From contig NZ_WRXO01000006.1 in NCBI RefSeq assembly GCF_009758125.1, forward strand, positions 124,001 through 188,000: 64,000 nucleotides of DNA, read 5' to 3'. The stretch's first letter is position 1. Every line of letters starts with the position of its first letter. The notes beneath the pieces are model-generated. The model was not told the origin of the DNA. It ran no database searches and saw only the letters and a program-made list of their open reading frames with translations. Positions 1-8,792 of the stretch are shown here, piece after piece. The stretch comes from Chitinophaga oryziterrae (GTDB taxonomy: Bacteria; Bacteroidota; Bacteroidia; Chitinophagales; Chitinophagaceae). The position numbers were made by a program, and so were the translations under genes.

Positions 1-65
1 AACAACAAAATCCCGACCCATATGGGTTCATGCGTATTGGAGAAAAGCCTTTATATTTGCGCCTC

Positions 66-1247
66 ATGAGTATATATACTACAGCAGGGACCGTTACCAT
101 TACCTGTCACAAACGTATGATGCCTTACCTGGAGCAGGAAGTAAAGGATCTTGGATTTAATGTGGAAGAAACGTTTATAACCGGTATAAAGCTGAAGGCT
201 ACGGTAAACGAGTGTATTAAGCTGAACCTGAACCTGCGCTGTGCCAGCCAGGTATTATATAGCCTTAAAGCATTTGAGGCCATTAACGCAGACGAAGTGT
301 ATAACAATCTGTGTACCTACCCCTGGGAAGATATATTGCCGGAAACCGGCTATTTCTCCATTACCAGCAATGTCAGCAATGAAAGCATCAATAACAGCAT
401 GTTTGCCAACCTGCGTGTAAAAGATGCGGTAATAGACAGGATGAGGGATAAGACCGGTACACGTCCTTCTACCGGTGCTGCCTTAACAGGTGCAGTCGTT
501 CACCTGTTCTGGAAGAATGAACATGCAGAAGTTTTTATAGATACATCGGGAGATTCACTCGCACGCCACGGTTACCGCAAAATACCCGGTATGGCGCCTA
601 TGCTGGAATCATTGGCTGCTGCTACCATCTATGCTTCCCGCTGGGATAGAAAAAGCCCGTTCGTGAACCCGATGTGTGGTTCAGGTACAGTCGCTATTGA
701 AGCCGCTATGATCGCTACCAACCGTAGCCCGGGCCTCTTCAGGACCAACTACGCTTTCATGCACCTGAAAGGATACGATGAACAGGTATATATAGACGAA
801 GACGCAAAGCTGGAACAACAGATAAAAGAAGTGCCGGGCCTTCGCATCATTGCTACGGATTACAGTGAAAGAGCCATCGATAACGCACGTAAGAATGCGG
901 TAGCCGCAGGTGTGGCAGGGCTCATCAAATTCGCTGTATGCGATTTCGCGGATACAGAGATACCTGCCAATGTTCCCGGCGTATTCTACGTGAACCCGGA
1001 GTACGGTGAACGCCTGGGAGAAGTAACTGAACTGGAAGAAACTTATGGCCGCATCGGAGACTTTATGAAACAAAAATGCGGTGGTTACTTCGGATATGTA
1101 TTCACCGGAAACCTTGAACTGGCAAAGAAGATAGGTCTTAAAGCCAAACGACGTATAGAGTTTTATACCAGCACGATCGATTGCCGCCTGCTGGAATATG
1201 AATTATACAGTGGTACACGCGCAGTGCCTAAAGAAGCAAAAGAATAG
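66..1247 (+). CDS. THUMP-domain class I rRNA methyltransferase (RlmL N-terminal-half / YcbY type)
   Basis: Predicted SAM-dependent N2-guanine methyltransferase acting on 23S rRNA in the cytoplasm. From the ATG at 66 the protein has 393 residues. A THUMP-like RNA-binding region covers about residues 40-150, followed by a Rossmann methyltransferase domain with the SAM motif NPMCGSGT (201-208), an ATDYSERAI segment (about 263-271) and the catalytic-loop motif NPEYGER (310-316). The family normally has NPPY at that loop, so the second proline is replaced by glutamate. The open frame extends 12 codons upstream to an ATG at 30, but homologous sequence starts at MSIYTTAG, so 66 is preferred. It converges with the DUF2461 gene, with the stop codons one base apart. 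Confidence 0.9.
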   Translation: MSIYTTAGTVTITCHKRMMPYLEQEVKDLGFNVEETFITGIKLKATVNECIKLNLNLRCASQVLYSLKAFEAINADEVYNNLCTYPWEDILPETGYFSITSNVSNESINNSMFANLRVKDAVIDRMRDKTGTRPSTGAALTGAVVHLFWKNEHAEVFIDTSGDSLARHGYRKIPGMAPMLESLAAATIYASRWDRKSPFVNPMCGSGTVAIEAAMIATNRSPGLFRTNYAFMHLKGYDEQVYIDEDAKLEQQIKEVPGLRIIATDYSERAIDNARKNAVAAGVAGLIKFAVCDFADTEIPANVPGVFYVNPEYGERLGEVTELEETYGRIGDFMKQKCGGYFGYVFTGNLELAKKIGLKAKRRIEFYTSTIDCRLLEYELYSGTRAVPKEAKE

Positions 1248-1248
1248 C

Positions 1249-1929
1249 CTATTCCAGGGCTATTCCATTAATATCGGTGGTTAATATGTCACTCATATAA
1301 TCGAAGAACGGACGCATGTTTTTAAACGTCTGTGATGCCTGTTTTACAAATGAGGGGTCTAATACTTCTTTATCTGTAAACTTCTTCATGATTAAAAACT
1401 GTTTGAAACGCAGCAGATCAATCGCTTCATTATTAATATCAAAACCTTTAGGCGCTGTCTTTATCTGCTCCCCCAGTAATTCTCCGAAAGTACTCACGAA
1501 CGATTTACTTTTTAAGATCTTCCTTAAAGGAGTGGCATCAAAAGCAATTTCATCCCTGATACGTTTAAGGTCTTGCGGATTCGGCGCCCAGAACCCACCA
1601 CCGATAAAACTATTACCTGGTTCTATATGGAAATAATAACCGCCACGGCGTAGTTTGGTAGCCCTTGTAAAGCTGCCGGCCCAGTTTATTTTATAAGGCG
1701 TTTTATTATTAGAAAAACGGGTATCCCTGTAAATGCGTTGCAGACTCTTTTTACCCGATGGTGTTTCAATCAGGTCGTGCATATTAAGCTCCTGTAACAA
1801 TGCTTCCGCAAATTCCTCTATATTAGACTGCGCCTGGATAAACAGGTCTTTATGATCATTAAACCAATCCCGGTTATTATTATTTTTCAATAACTCCAGG
1901 TATTTTAAACTTTCTTTCAAAATCTGCAT
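1249..1929 (-). CDS. DUF2461 domain-containing protein
   Basis: A 226-residue soluble protein matching the DUF2461 (TIGR02453) family throughout. Seen features are the N-terminal NRDWFNDHKD segment, the central RIYRDTRFSNNKTPYK block and the YYFHIEPG-FIGGGFW block, all typical of the family. Its biochemical role is unknown. It starts 4 bp after the stop of the upstream HEAT-repeat gene on the same strand, so the two probably form one transcript. There is no signal peptide or membrane segment. Confidence 0.85.
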   Translation of the reverse strand: MQILKESLKYLELLKNNNNRDWFNDHKDLFIQAQSNIEEFAEALLQELNMHDLIETPSGKKSLQRIYRDTRFSNNKTPYKINWAGSFTRATKLRRGGYYFHIEPGNSFIGGGFWAPNPQDLKRIRDEIAFDATPLRKILKSKSFVSTFGELLGEQIKTAPKGFDINNEAIDLLRFKQFLIMKKFTDKEVLDPSFVKQASQTFKNMRPFFDYMSDILTTDINGIALE

Positions 1930-1933
1930 GTTA

Positions 1934-2503
1934 TCAGGATGCTTTAAGTACGTCTATACAATTCTTCAGGTGTTTAAGCCATCCTTCATCAATGGTTTTG
2001 TCCTCATTTGATTGCGTTAAGAGAAGCTCTAATAAAGGCAGGAAATCAGTATCTCCCAATTCGGCTATGGCTTCAAATAATAACGATCCGAATTCAGCGG
2101 TAGAAAGCTCCCTTGTAATAATACCTTTTATTCGAACATCTTTTCGTTTCGCTAATCCGCTGATAGCCTCAAATCTTGTCTCTTCATCTTCATCGTCAAT
2201 CCTGTCCCATAAAACGTCGGTTACATCGGGTATATCGTAATTCCCTATTCCGAAGGTTGCCCAGCTTCTTACAGAGGGGTCCTCGTCTGTTGTCAGTGCT
2301 ATCAGTATGTTTACTGCTGCTTTATCCTCTACGCCAACCAACGACTGAGCAACAGCTTCTCTGATATCTTCATTTTCATGATCTTTTAATGAAGCAATGA
2401 TGGCTATTTCTTCGGAACTTAAATTTTCGTTGTCATTTGAAATGTCTTGCAGGAAGGATAACAAAACATCCGGCTCTTTACTGTCTGGTAATCTGAAACT
2501 CAT
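1934..2503 (-). CDS. HEAT-repeat domain-containing protein
   Basis: A 189-residue acidic helical protein. Repeated units resembling HEAT/PBS-lyase repeats are visible around residues 40-140, such as EDIREAVAQSLVG, DPSVRSWATFGIG and DEETRFEAISGLA, each about 30 residues apart. Such proteins act as protein-protein scaffolds; nothing in the sequence points to a specific partner. It probably shares a transcript with the DUF2461 gene 4 bp downstream. Confidence 0.75.
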   Translation of the reverse strand: MSFRLPDSKEPDVLLSFLQDISNDNENLSSEEIAIIASLKDHENEDIREAVAQSLVGVEDKAAVNILIALTTDEDPSVRSWATFGIGNYDIPDVTDVLWDRIDDEDEETRFEAISGLAKRKDVRIKGIITRELSTAEFGSLLFEAIAELGDTDFLPLLELLLTQSNEDKTIDEGWLKHLKNCIDVLKAS

Positions 2504-2532
2504 GTAAGTTGATTTAATAAACTGGCAACAGG

Positions 2533-3111
2533 TTAAATTTTGTCTTTAAGCCATTTATCCTGGTATACAATTTTACTGGATTCCATTTGTTCTATAAGAT
2601 ACTTCGCATCATCACTTATCAGTAATAATTCTTTTTGTTCTTTTCTTAAAAACCTGGTAGTCACCATCTGTTCAATAAATATATTGAGGGAATCGTAAAA
2701 GCCATTTACATTTAATAACGCACAAGGTTTTGAATGATATCCCAGCTGTGTCCAGGTAAATACTTCCATGATTTCTTCTAATGTTCCGATACCTCCTGGC
2801 AGGGCGATAAACCCATCACATAACTCGGCCATTTTAGCCTTGCGCTCATGCATGGTCTTCACCACGATCAGCTCCGTCAGACCATTATGAGCTACCTCTT
2901 TATCTACCAGCCTTTCCGGTATAATGCCAATTACTTTTCCTCCCCGGCTCAGTACGGAATCAGCAATATGTCCCATCAGGCCCACATTGCCACCGCCATA
3001 TACCAGCTCTATACCTTTTGATACCATTAATTCAGCTAATTTCTCACATTCAAGGAGATAAGAAGGATGATTCCCCGGATTGGATCCACAAAATACGGTT
3101 AGTCTTTTCAT
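2533..3111 (-). CDS. LOG-family (TIGR00730) Rossmann-fold nucleotide hydrolase
   Basis: A 192-residue protein from the ATG at 3111; the 12 upstream codons in frame are hydrophobic and not conserved-looking, while MKRLTVFCGSNPG is the usual start of the family. It carries the family signatures YGGGNVGLMG and PGGIGTLEE (the PGGxGTxxE nucleotide and phosphoribohydrolase motif). LOG-family proteins hydrolyse nucleoside 5'-monophosphates to free base and ribose 5-phosphate (cytokinin-type or general purine monophosphates). Older databases call them lysine decarboxylases, which is misleading. It is divergent from the membrane-protein gene at 3185. Confidence 0.88.
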   Translation of the reverse strand: MKRLTVFCGSNPGNHPSYLLECEKLAELMVSKGIELVYGGGNVGLMGHIADSVLSRGGKVIGIIPERLVDKEVAHNGLTELIVVKTMHERKAKMAELCDGFIALPGGIGTLEEIMEVFTWTQLGYHSKPCALLNVNGFYDSLNIFIEQMVTTRFLRKEQKELLLISDDAKYLIEQMESSKIVYQDKWLKDKI

Positions 3112-3156
3112 GAATGTAAAAGTAGGGACAAAGCAGAATAAGGCCAAAGGTTTTCA

Positions 3157-3164
3157 TATATTTG
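3157..3164 (+). promoter_or_regulatory. Candidate Bacteroidota -7 box (TATATTTG)
   Basis: A perfect match to the TAnnTTTG -7 consensus of Bacteroidota housekeeping promoters, 20 bp before the ATG at 3185. No clear TTTG -33 box is found at the usual spacing, so the call is tentative. Confidence 0.35.
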
Positions 3165-3184
3165 ACAACTTATCCCTATAATTA

Positions 3185-3811
3185 ATGTCAGACAGAACAG
3201 ATTTAAGAGACCGCTTGTATGAAAAATTGTGTAAGGATGAACAAATAACTACTTACCGTTTCGTATGGGAATACACTACTAAAATAACGAATACGGCAAT
3301 ACTCCGGTATAAGTATCAAAAACTAATTAAAGATGATTTACAAGAGCAGATATTGAAACAGCGCATTTCAATGAAAATTGCGCGCATCATTTGCTCAGCA
3401 ATATTCATAGTTCTTATATGTTTAATGACACATTCATTTTTTGAAGATGGGGTGCCGACGGGGTGGTCTCTTTTCACTCTTGTCGTTTTTAATTTATTCG
3501 TAGGCACTATGACTTTCGGAATGTTATACAGTCTGAAACGAAATAATCAGATTGAAATTTCTTCTCAGCAAATAAAATTAGAGGAAAAAACATTTTCATG
3601 GGATCATATCCTGGATATGTATATAATTATAAAGCCCATAAGAGGATCAAAATATGATAGCTATAATTATATCTTGGCTTTATTGTTAGATACAGGTGAG
3701 ATTTACAGATACTCATTAGACGAATATACTATTGCTGCAGAGGAATTTACCTGGGAAGTAAGTGCTTATTTAGAGCATTTCCGAAACAGGCAAAATCGCA
3801 TTTACCAATAA
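3185..3811 (+). CDS. Hypothetical two-pass membrane protein
   Basis: 208 residues with two adjacent hydrophobic helices at roughly 62-82 and 93-115. These split a charged N-terminal cytoplasmic-looking region from a C-terminal soluble domain containing ISSQQIKLEEKTFSWDHI and an aromatic-rich tail. The arrangement (two TM helices, then a small beta-rich domain read as 'FSWDHILDMY') resembles YcxB-like membrane proteins, but the match is weak and I do not assign a function. The codon use is more AT-rich than the neighbours. It stands alone between a divergent LOG gene and a lipoprotein gene in the same direction. Confidence 0.6.
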   Translation: MSDRTDLRDRLYEKLCKDEQITTYRFVWEYTTKITNTAILRYKYQKLIKDDLQEQILKQRISMKIARIICSAIFIVLICLMTHSFFEDGVPTGWSLFTLVVFNLFVGTMTFGMLYSLKRNNQIEISSQQIKLEEKTFSWDHILDMYIIIKPIRGSKYDSYNYILALLLDTGEIYRYSLDEYTIAAEEFTWEVSAYLEHFRNRQNRIYQ

Positions 3812-3847
3812 TTTCATTTAATTTTCCGGCACAATTGAATATATAAA

Positions 3848-4321
3848 ATGAGGAAACCGCTTATTATCGCGACAGCCTGTCTGTCGTTATTCACTTTCGC
3901 TGCCTGTAAAACTATGCACAAAACAACTGCAGGAGAATTGATTACCAATATGTCTGTACCAGGACCTGTAAAAACCGGCAATCCGGTAATGTTAACATTT
4001 ACTGTACGTAACACCTCTTCAAAAGAATTGAAATTCTGTAAATGGCACACCCCTTTTGAAGGCTTCAGAAATTCCATCTTTACCATCACCGATAGTAAAG
4101 GAGAAGAAGCCAGATACAAAGGAGCGATGGCCAAGAGGGTGATGCCTCCACCAGCAGACGCCTATATGGCTGTACCTGCAGGTGACAGTGTAACCGCCAC
4201 CATAGACCTGTTAAAGGCCTATGATGTAACGACCCCCGGTAAGTACAAAATTACTTATCAGTCCAGCGGCATCAGCGGACTGGAAAAGGTGAACGAGACT
4301 TCTTTCACTGTAACACAGTAA
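3848..4321 (+). CDS. Putative lipoprotein with Ig-like (BsuPI-like) domain
   Basis: 157 residues with a signal peptide and lipobox ending at Cys-20 (LFTFAAC). The mature part reads as a beta-sandwich: VKTGNPVMLTFTVRNTSS, then LKFCKWHTPFEG, FTITDSKGEEA and a C-terminal GKYKITYQSSG strand. That pattern resembles the BsuPI intracellular proteinase-inhibitor fold used as an extracellular Ig-like module. It is expected to be anchored in the outer or inner membrane facing the periplasm. Function is unknown. The gene is followed by a 349-bp intergenic region with a strong palindrome. Confidence 0.65.
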   Translation: MRKPLIIATACLSLFTFAACKTMHKTTAGELITNMSVPGPVKTGNPVMLTFTVRNTSSKELKFCKWHTPFEGFRNSIFTITDSKGEEARYKGAMAKRVMPPPADAYMAVPAGDSVTATIDLLKAYDVTTPGKYKITYQSSGISGLEKVNETSFTVTQ

Positions 4322-4360
4322 TTAAATAGCTCTTTCCGGTATATTGTTATATCCGAAAAG

Positions 4361-4440
4361 AGCTTCTGAACAGGTTCATCCTTCGTTTATCCTACGTTAA
4401 AAGACGTAGGATAAACGGAGGATGAACCTCTTTTGAAGCT
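4361..4440. repeat. Large near-perfect palindrome in a 349-bp intergenic gap
   Basis: Inner arms 4373-4397 and 4404-4428 are 25 nt each with a single mismatch (a G-T wobble) and a 6-nt loop. AGCTTC/GAAGCT at 4361-4366 and 4435-4440 extends the stem. Each arm contains the motif CATCCTTCG...ATCCTACG. A related palindrome occurs at 55532-55579. No T-run follows, so it is not an ordinary terminator. The rest of 4322-4670 is AT-rich leader DNA without a recognisable gene. Confidence 0.7.
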
Positions 4441-4670
4441 TACCAGTTGCTCTTCAGTAAATCTGATTATTATAGCTTATTCCTCATTAAGCATGGTTAC
4501 ATGCAGATAACAAAGACTACCTCAAACAGCGTTACAACATACATTCCAAACAGGAAATAAATTTCACTACATCCTAAAATATTTACTAAATTGATAATAT
4601 TAAGTAATTAACCACGTTAATATTACCTATATACCTATAATACCTTAACGAAAAACTCAAATCCCTCAAC

Positions 4671-5828
4671 ATGAACATTAAAGTTTCCTCACGGCTACTT
4701 TACGCCAGCCTGTTTTTATTAACGAGCTTTCAGATCGGCTGTTCCAAGCCTGAAATGAAAACACTTCCCCTGGCAGACAAGTCCGTAGCAGCTGCAAGCG
4801 CCGCAGCAATTACAACCTTCGTACATCCCGGTGTGTTAAATACACAGGCAAGCCTGGAACAGGTAGCTGCCGAAACCAACGGTGGTGATGTGACCCGTCT
4901 GGCATCTTATCAGAAAGTGCTTGATTATATCAACAGCCATGATTATCCCACTTCATTCTATGCTACCGTAGTAGTAGGATCAAATGGTGCATCATCTCCA
5001 TCTAAATCACAGATCAGGAAGGATGCAGAGTTAGTGTATGCACTGGCATTACGCTGGACTAAAACCGGTAATGCTACCTATGCTCAACAGGCGATCGGTA
5101 TCTTAAACGGATGGTCTTATACGTTCCAGAATTATGCACTGTTGAATTCATCAACCAATGCCAATCAGCCGGCACTGGAAGCTTCATGGACAACTCCAAG
5201 TTTCGTTGCTGCTGCTGAAATCATCCGTTACTACAAAGTAAACGGAGTAGGTGCCGGCTGGTCTGATGCTGATATTGCACAGTTCTCCAACTACCTCAAT
5301 AACGTGAAGAACAACTATATCAATAACATTCCCGACTATAGCAATAACTGGGACGTTTCTGCCGGTTATGCGAAAATGGCCATCGGAATTTTCCTGAACA
5401 GCACTACCGTTTATCAGAATGGTTACAACTTACTGCTGGCCAATCTGAACGATGTGATCGCAGCAGATGGTACCTGTCCTGAGCTGTGCGACAGAGAAGA
5501 CTGTGTGCACTATCAGTATTCATTGACCGCCGTTGCATACGCAGCAGAACTGGCAAAAATACAGGGCGATAGCTCTCTGTGGACTGCCAACGGAAACAGG
5601 ATCAGCAAAGGTTATGATTTTATGAGAGCGGCTTACGCCCGTACCACCGGATGTAACTACTGTACTACCTCAAGCACAGTATTCCCAGGTACAGAAGTAG
5701 CATACAATCATTTAAAGACCAGCAATCTGAAATATTTGAGAGAATTACAGGATCCTCTTGGTGTAACTTCTGATAATACGTTTTTAGGCTTTACTTCCTA
5801 TACGCATTTCAACGTTCCCAGCCTTTAA
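4671..5828 (+). CDS. Alginate-lyase-family lipoprotein
   Basis: 385 residues. A signal peptide ends in a lipobox with Cys-24 (SFQIGC), so the protein is expected to be lipid-anchored. The mature chain starts with TFVHPGVLNT, then has an alpha-helical region with LVYALALRWTKTGN, a YYKVNG segment, NNWDVSAGYAKMAIGIF and a DREDCVHYQYSLTAVAYAAELA segment. This is the layout of the alginate lyase (PF05426, PL5-like alpha/alpha toroid) superfamily. The His/Tyr pair in VHYQYS is a candidate catalytic site by analogy. Substrate may be alginate or another uronic-acid polymer. It has its own strong terminator downstream and no Sus partner nearby. Confidence 0.75.
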   Translation: MNIKVSSRLLYASLFLLTSFQIGCSKPEMKTLPLADKSVAAASAAAITTFVHPGVLNTQASLEQVAAETNGGDVTRLASYQKVLDYINSHDYPTSFYATVVVGSNGASSPSKSQIRKDAELVYALALRWTKTGNATYAQQAIGILNGWSYTFQNYALLNSSTNANQPALEASWTTPSFVAAAEIIRYYKVNGVGAGWSDADIAQFSNYLNNVKNNYINNIPDYSNNWDVSAGYAKMAIGIFLNSTTVYQNGYNLLLANLNDVIAADGTCPELCDREDCVHYQYSLTAVAYAAELAKIQGDSSLWTANGNRISKGYDFMRAAYARTTGCNYCTTSSTVFPGTEVAYNHLKTSNLKYLRELQDPLGVTSDNTFLGFTSYTHFNVPSL

Positions 5829-5855
5829 TTAAACAATATATAGGTAATATAGATG

Positions 5856-5887
5856 CCCTTACAGCCAACAGGCTGTAAGGGTTTTTT
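5856..5887 (+). terminator. Rho-independent terminator after the alginate-lyase-like gene
   Basis: An 11-bp perfect stem (CCCTTACAGCC / GGCTGTAAGGG) with a 4-nt loop and a run of six T. It lies 27 bp after the stop at 5828 and overlaps the upstream extension of the next open frame, which supports the later start of that gene at 5973. Confidence 0.9.
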
Positions 5888-5972
5888 GTCGCAATCAACC
5901 TCCACATTTGTCGTATTTACACACCATTTTCCATCAGGATACCCCTTAATTTCGTATGTAAATACACGAAAG

Positions 5973-6392
5973 ATGGAAAACTATATTCTGGAAGAAGATA
6001 TCAGTGTAATGTGCATAACGGCCACCTCATTTCCGGATGGCGTAATGGCTGCTCATGAAAAATTACACGCGTTGTTCCCTTTTTCAACAGAAAGAAAATA
6101 TTATGGCCTTTCCCGCCCGGATGAACAGCACGTTATTATCTATAAAGCTGCTGTAGAAGAATTAATACCAGGCGAAGCAGAAAGATTAAACCTTGAAAAG
6201 TTTATCCTGAAAAAAGGAGAGTACATTAGCATCGACATCATCAACTATATGAATGATATTCCTGCTATCGGAAAGGCATTTCAGGAACTACTGACAGATC
6301 CCCGTATCGATCCCAATGGTATATGTGTAGAGTGGTATTATAATAAGACGGACCTAAAATGTATGATAAGAATTCTATCAAATCAAATCTGA
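5973..6392 (+). CDS. Effector-binding-domain-like (GyrI-like) protein
   Basis: 139 residues from the ATG at 5973; the longer frame from 5853 begins inside a terminator and is rejected. The chain has the alternating strand/helix pattern of the GyrI-like/effector-binding fold, with MAAHEKLHALF, YYGLSRPDEQHVIIYKAAVEE, FILKKGEYISIDI and a terminal WYYNKTDLKCMIRI strand. Such stand-alone domains in Bacteroidota are often labelled transcriptional regulator, but no DNA-binding domain is present here. It ends 6 bp before a DoxX-family gene, so the two are likely co-transcribed. Confidence 0.55.
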   Translation: MENYILEEDISVMCITATSFPDGVMAAHEKLHALFPFSTERKYYGLSRPDEQHVIIYKAAVEELIPGEAERLNLEKFILKKGEYISIDIINYMNDIPAIGKAFQELLTDPRIDPNGICVEWYYNKTDLKCMIRILSNQI

Positions 6393-6398
6393 TAAATC

Positions 6399-6773
6399 AT
6401 GGAGAATAACAAAAAGACAAAAGTCGTTTACTGGATCACTACAGGGCTGCTGGCCGCATTTATTTTACCCGGTATTTTCTTTCTGAACAGCCAGGCGGCA
6501 TTGGAGGGAACAAGACATCTGGGCATGCCAATGTGGTTTCACTGGGAACTGGGCATAGCTAAATTTATAGGGGGGATTATCCTGATATTGCCATTCTTCC
6601 CCAAACGCCTCAAAGAATGGACATACGTTGCTTTCGGTATCGATTTCATCTCTGCGGGGATCGGGAATACCGCGGTAGATGGATTAACCCCCATGATCCT
6701 GTTTCCGGTTATTATGTTTGCAGTGCTGTTGATCTCTTATCTCACTTATCATAAATTGCATCCGGGGAAATAA
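6399..6773 (+). CDS. DoxX-like membrane protein
   Basis: 124 residues with four predicted transmembrane helices (about 12-30, 51-66, 73-90, 97-116), typical of the DoxX/DoxX_2 family. The conserved-looking stretch is MPMWFHWELGIAKFIGGIILI followed by WTYVAFGIDFISA. Members are inner-membrane proteins of loosely defined redox or transport role. It starts 6 bp after the GyrI-like gene and ends just before a terminator hairpin. Confidence 0.75.
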   Translation: MENNKKTKVVYWITTGLLAAFILPGIFFLNSQAALEGTRHLGMPMWFHWELGIAKFIGGIILILPFFPKRLKEWTYVAFGIDFISAGIGNTAVDGLTPMILFPVIMFAVLLISYLTYHKLHPGK

Positions 6774-6777
6774 AAAA

Positions 6778-6804
6778 AATAGCGGCATTGCCTATGCCGC
6801 TATT
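6778..6804 (+). terminator. Terminator hairpin after the DoxX-like gene
   Basis: A perfect 11-bp stem (AATAGCGGCAT / ATGCCGCTATT) with a short loop, preceded by an A-run and followed by a T-rich stretch. It lies 5 bp after the stop codon at 6773 and probably works in both directions. Confidence 0.8.
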
Positions 6805-6931
6805 TCTATTAAAATATTCTGGACTTTCTGCAATTCCTCACCTTAGCGTCTTCTCCATATTATCCGGTGTAATAGTATAATTGGCACTCGGATAAAATAA
6901 TATTAAATTTAGCAGCTCTAAACATTCCCAT

Positions 6932-8746
6932 ATGAATCGCATTTCCATCGTTATTATTGTACTGGCTACGTCATGTATGAACAATCCAACTACTAAGAAT
7001 AAGGAACTGACGAAGCAGCAGGCCCAAACCTACCTGGACAGTTACAACCAGAAGTACCAGAAATTAGTCATCGCGCAGAACGAGGCCCAATGGAAGCTGA
7101 ATACACGTATTGTAAAAGGAGATACCATCACGGGTAAATTAGCAGATGCGGCGGATAAGGAGATGGCGCAATTTACCGGTAGTAAGTCTAATATCGATTC
7201 CGCTAAGAAATACCTGGCTATCAAAGACCCGCTGACGCCCTTGCAGATAAAGCAGTTCGAAGTCATTCTCTTTAATGCGGGTAACAACCCTGCTGTTGCA
7301 GAGGCTATCGTGAACCGCCGTATTGAGGCCAATAATAAACAGACGTCCCTGTTATTCGGATTTAAATACAGCATTGATGGCAAACCTGTCACTACCGGCG
7401 ATATTGATGCTATCCTGGAATCTTCTACAGATATTAAAAAACGTCTTAAAACATGGGAAGCGAGTAAAGAAGTAGGGAAAGTATTGAAAGACGGATTGGA
7501 CTCCCTGCAATACCTGCGGAATGCTTCCGTTACACCATTGGGATATAAAGACTTCTTCGATTATAATGCCCGCGAATATGGTATGGGGGAAGATGAAATT
7601 ATTCAGTTAACACATCAGTTCATTACAGAGGTATGGCCGCTGTACCGCGAATTACATACCTGGGCAAGATATGAACTGGCTGCAAAATATAAACAACCTG
7701 TGCCTGACTACATCCCTGCTGAATGGCTACCTAACCGCTGGGGGCAGGACTGGTCCGCATTGGTAGATGTAAAGGGACTAAGTATCGATCCTGTGTTGAA
7801 AAGCCATGGTGCTGAGTGGATGGCACATGAAAGCGAGAACTTCTACAAGAGTATCGGCTTCGATTCCCTGCCTGCTTCCTTCTGGACTAAAAGCAGCCTG
7901 TACCCGGTCCCTGTTGATTCTCCTTTTACGAAGAATAACCATGCTTCTGCATGGCATATGGACCTCGATCATGATGTGCGCTCACTACAAAGTATTACAC
8001 CTACTACAGACTACTGGAGTACCGTACTACATGAATTCGGACATATCTATTATTTCCTGTCATATTCCAATCCTGATATCCCTGTTATTTTACGTACCGG
8101 TGCAAACAGGGGTTATCATGAAGCATTTGGTACAATGATGGGATTGGCCTCTCTGCAAAAACCTTTCCTCGAGAATCTGGGAATGATCAAAAAAGGCATA
8201 CCTACCAATGATACCTTAAAGCTCTTAAAGGAAGCGCTCAGCTATATCGTAAACATTCCATGGGGGAGTGGTGTAATGACGGAGTTCGAATATAACCTGT
8301 ATGCGAAGAAATTGCCTAAGGATCAGTATAACAAACGCTGGTGGGAGCTTGTAAAAGAATACCAGGGGATAGTGCCTTCTTCTCCACGGGGTGAAGAATA
8401 TTGCGATGCTGCCACTAAAACGCATATCAATGATGATCCTGCTCAGTACTATGATTACTCTATTGCTAATGTGCTGGTCTTCCAGTTCCATACTTATATT
8501 GCGGATAGCATCTTACATCAGAACCCGCATGCTACCAACTACTGGGGAAATAAAGCAGTGGGAGATTTTCTGCATAAAGTAATGAGTCCTGGTGCAAGTA
8601 TTGACTGGCGCGAGCTACAGCAAAAATCCATTCATAGTGATATGAGCGCAAAAGCGATGGTAGATTACTTTAATCCTTTGATGAGTTACCTGAAGAGGAT
8701 TAACCAGGGAAGGAAATATACACTACCGGAGAAGCATACATTCTAA
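6932..8746 (+). CDS. M2-family zinc metallopeptidase (ACE-like), putative lipoprotein
   Basis: 604 residues. A signal peptide with a lipobox-like TSC (Cys-15) suggests a lipid-anchored periplasmic or surface enzyme. The zinc site is visible: HEFGH at residues 367-371, with the third ligand Glu-397 in GYHEAFGTMMGL, 26 residues after the second His. This is the gluzincin arrangement of M2 dipeptidyl carboxypeptidases (ACE family). The length and mostly helical content fit single-domain bacterial M2 peptidases. Expected activity is release of C-terminal dipeptides from oligopeptides. It is a single gene that converges on the DUF4157 gene across a shared terminator. Confidence 0.88.
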   Translation: MNRISIVIIVLATSCMNNPTTKNKELTKQQAQTYLDSYNQKYQKLVIAQNEAQWKLNTRIVKGDTITGKLADAADKEMAQFTGSKSNIDSAKKYLAIKDPLTPLQIKQFEVILFNAGNNPAVAEAIVNRRIEANNKQTSLLFGFKYSIDGKPVTTGDIDAILESSTDIKKRLKTWEASKEVGKVLKDGLDSLQYLRNASVTPLGYKDFFDYNAREYGMGEDEIIQLTHQFITEVWPLYRELHTWARYELAAKYKQPVPDYIPAEWLPNRWGQDWSALVDVKGLSIDPVLKSHGAEWMAHESENFYKSIGFDSLPASFWTKSSLYPVPVDSPFTKNNHASAWHMDLDHDVRSLQSITPTTDYWSTVLHEFGHIYYFLSYSNPDIPVILRTGANRGYHEAFGTMMGLASLQKPFLENLGMIKKGIPTNDTLKLLKEALSYIVNIPWGSGVMTEFEYNLYAKKLPKDQYNKRWWELVKEYQGIVPSSPRGEEYCDAATKTHINDDPAQYYDYSIANVLVFQFHTYIADSILHQNPHATNYWGNKAVGDFLHKVMSPGASIDWRELQQKSIHSDMSAKAMVDYFNPLMSYLKRINQGRKYTLPEKHTF

Positions 8747-8757
8747 AATTCATATAG

Positions 8758-8786
8758 AGGGCTGTATCAATCTTTGATATAGCCCT
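8758..8786. terminator. Bidirectional terminator between convergent genes
   Basis: Stem AGGGCT-TATCAA / TTGATA-AGCCCT (one bulged base in each arm) with a 4-nt loop, followed by T-rich sequence. It lies between the M2 peptidase (+) and the DUF4157 gene (-) and can serve both. Confidence 0.75.
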
Positions 8787-8792
8787 TTCTTG

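Noticed and set aside
5853..5972. N-terminal extension of the GyrI-like protein
   Set aside because: It begins inside a strong terminator hairpin and encodes no conserved-looking sequence; the ATG at 5973 is used.
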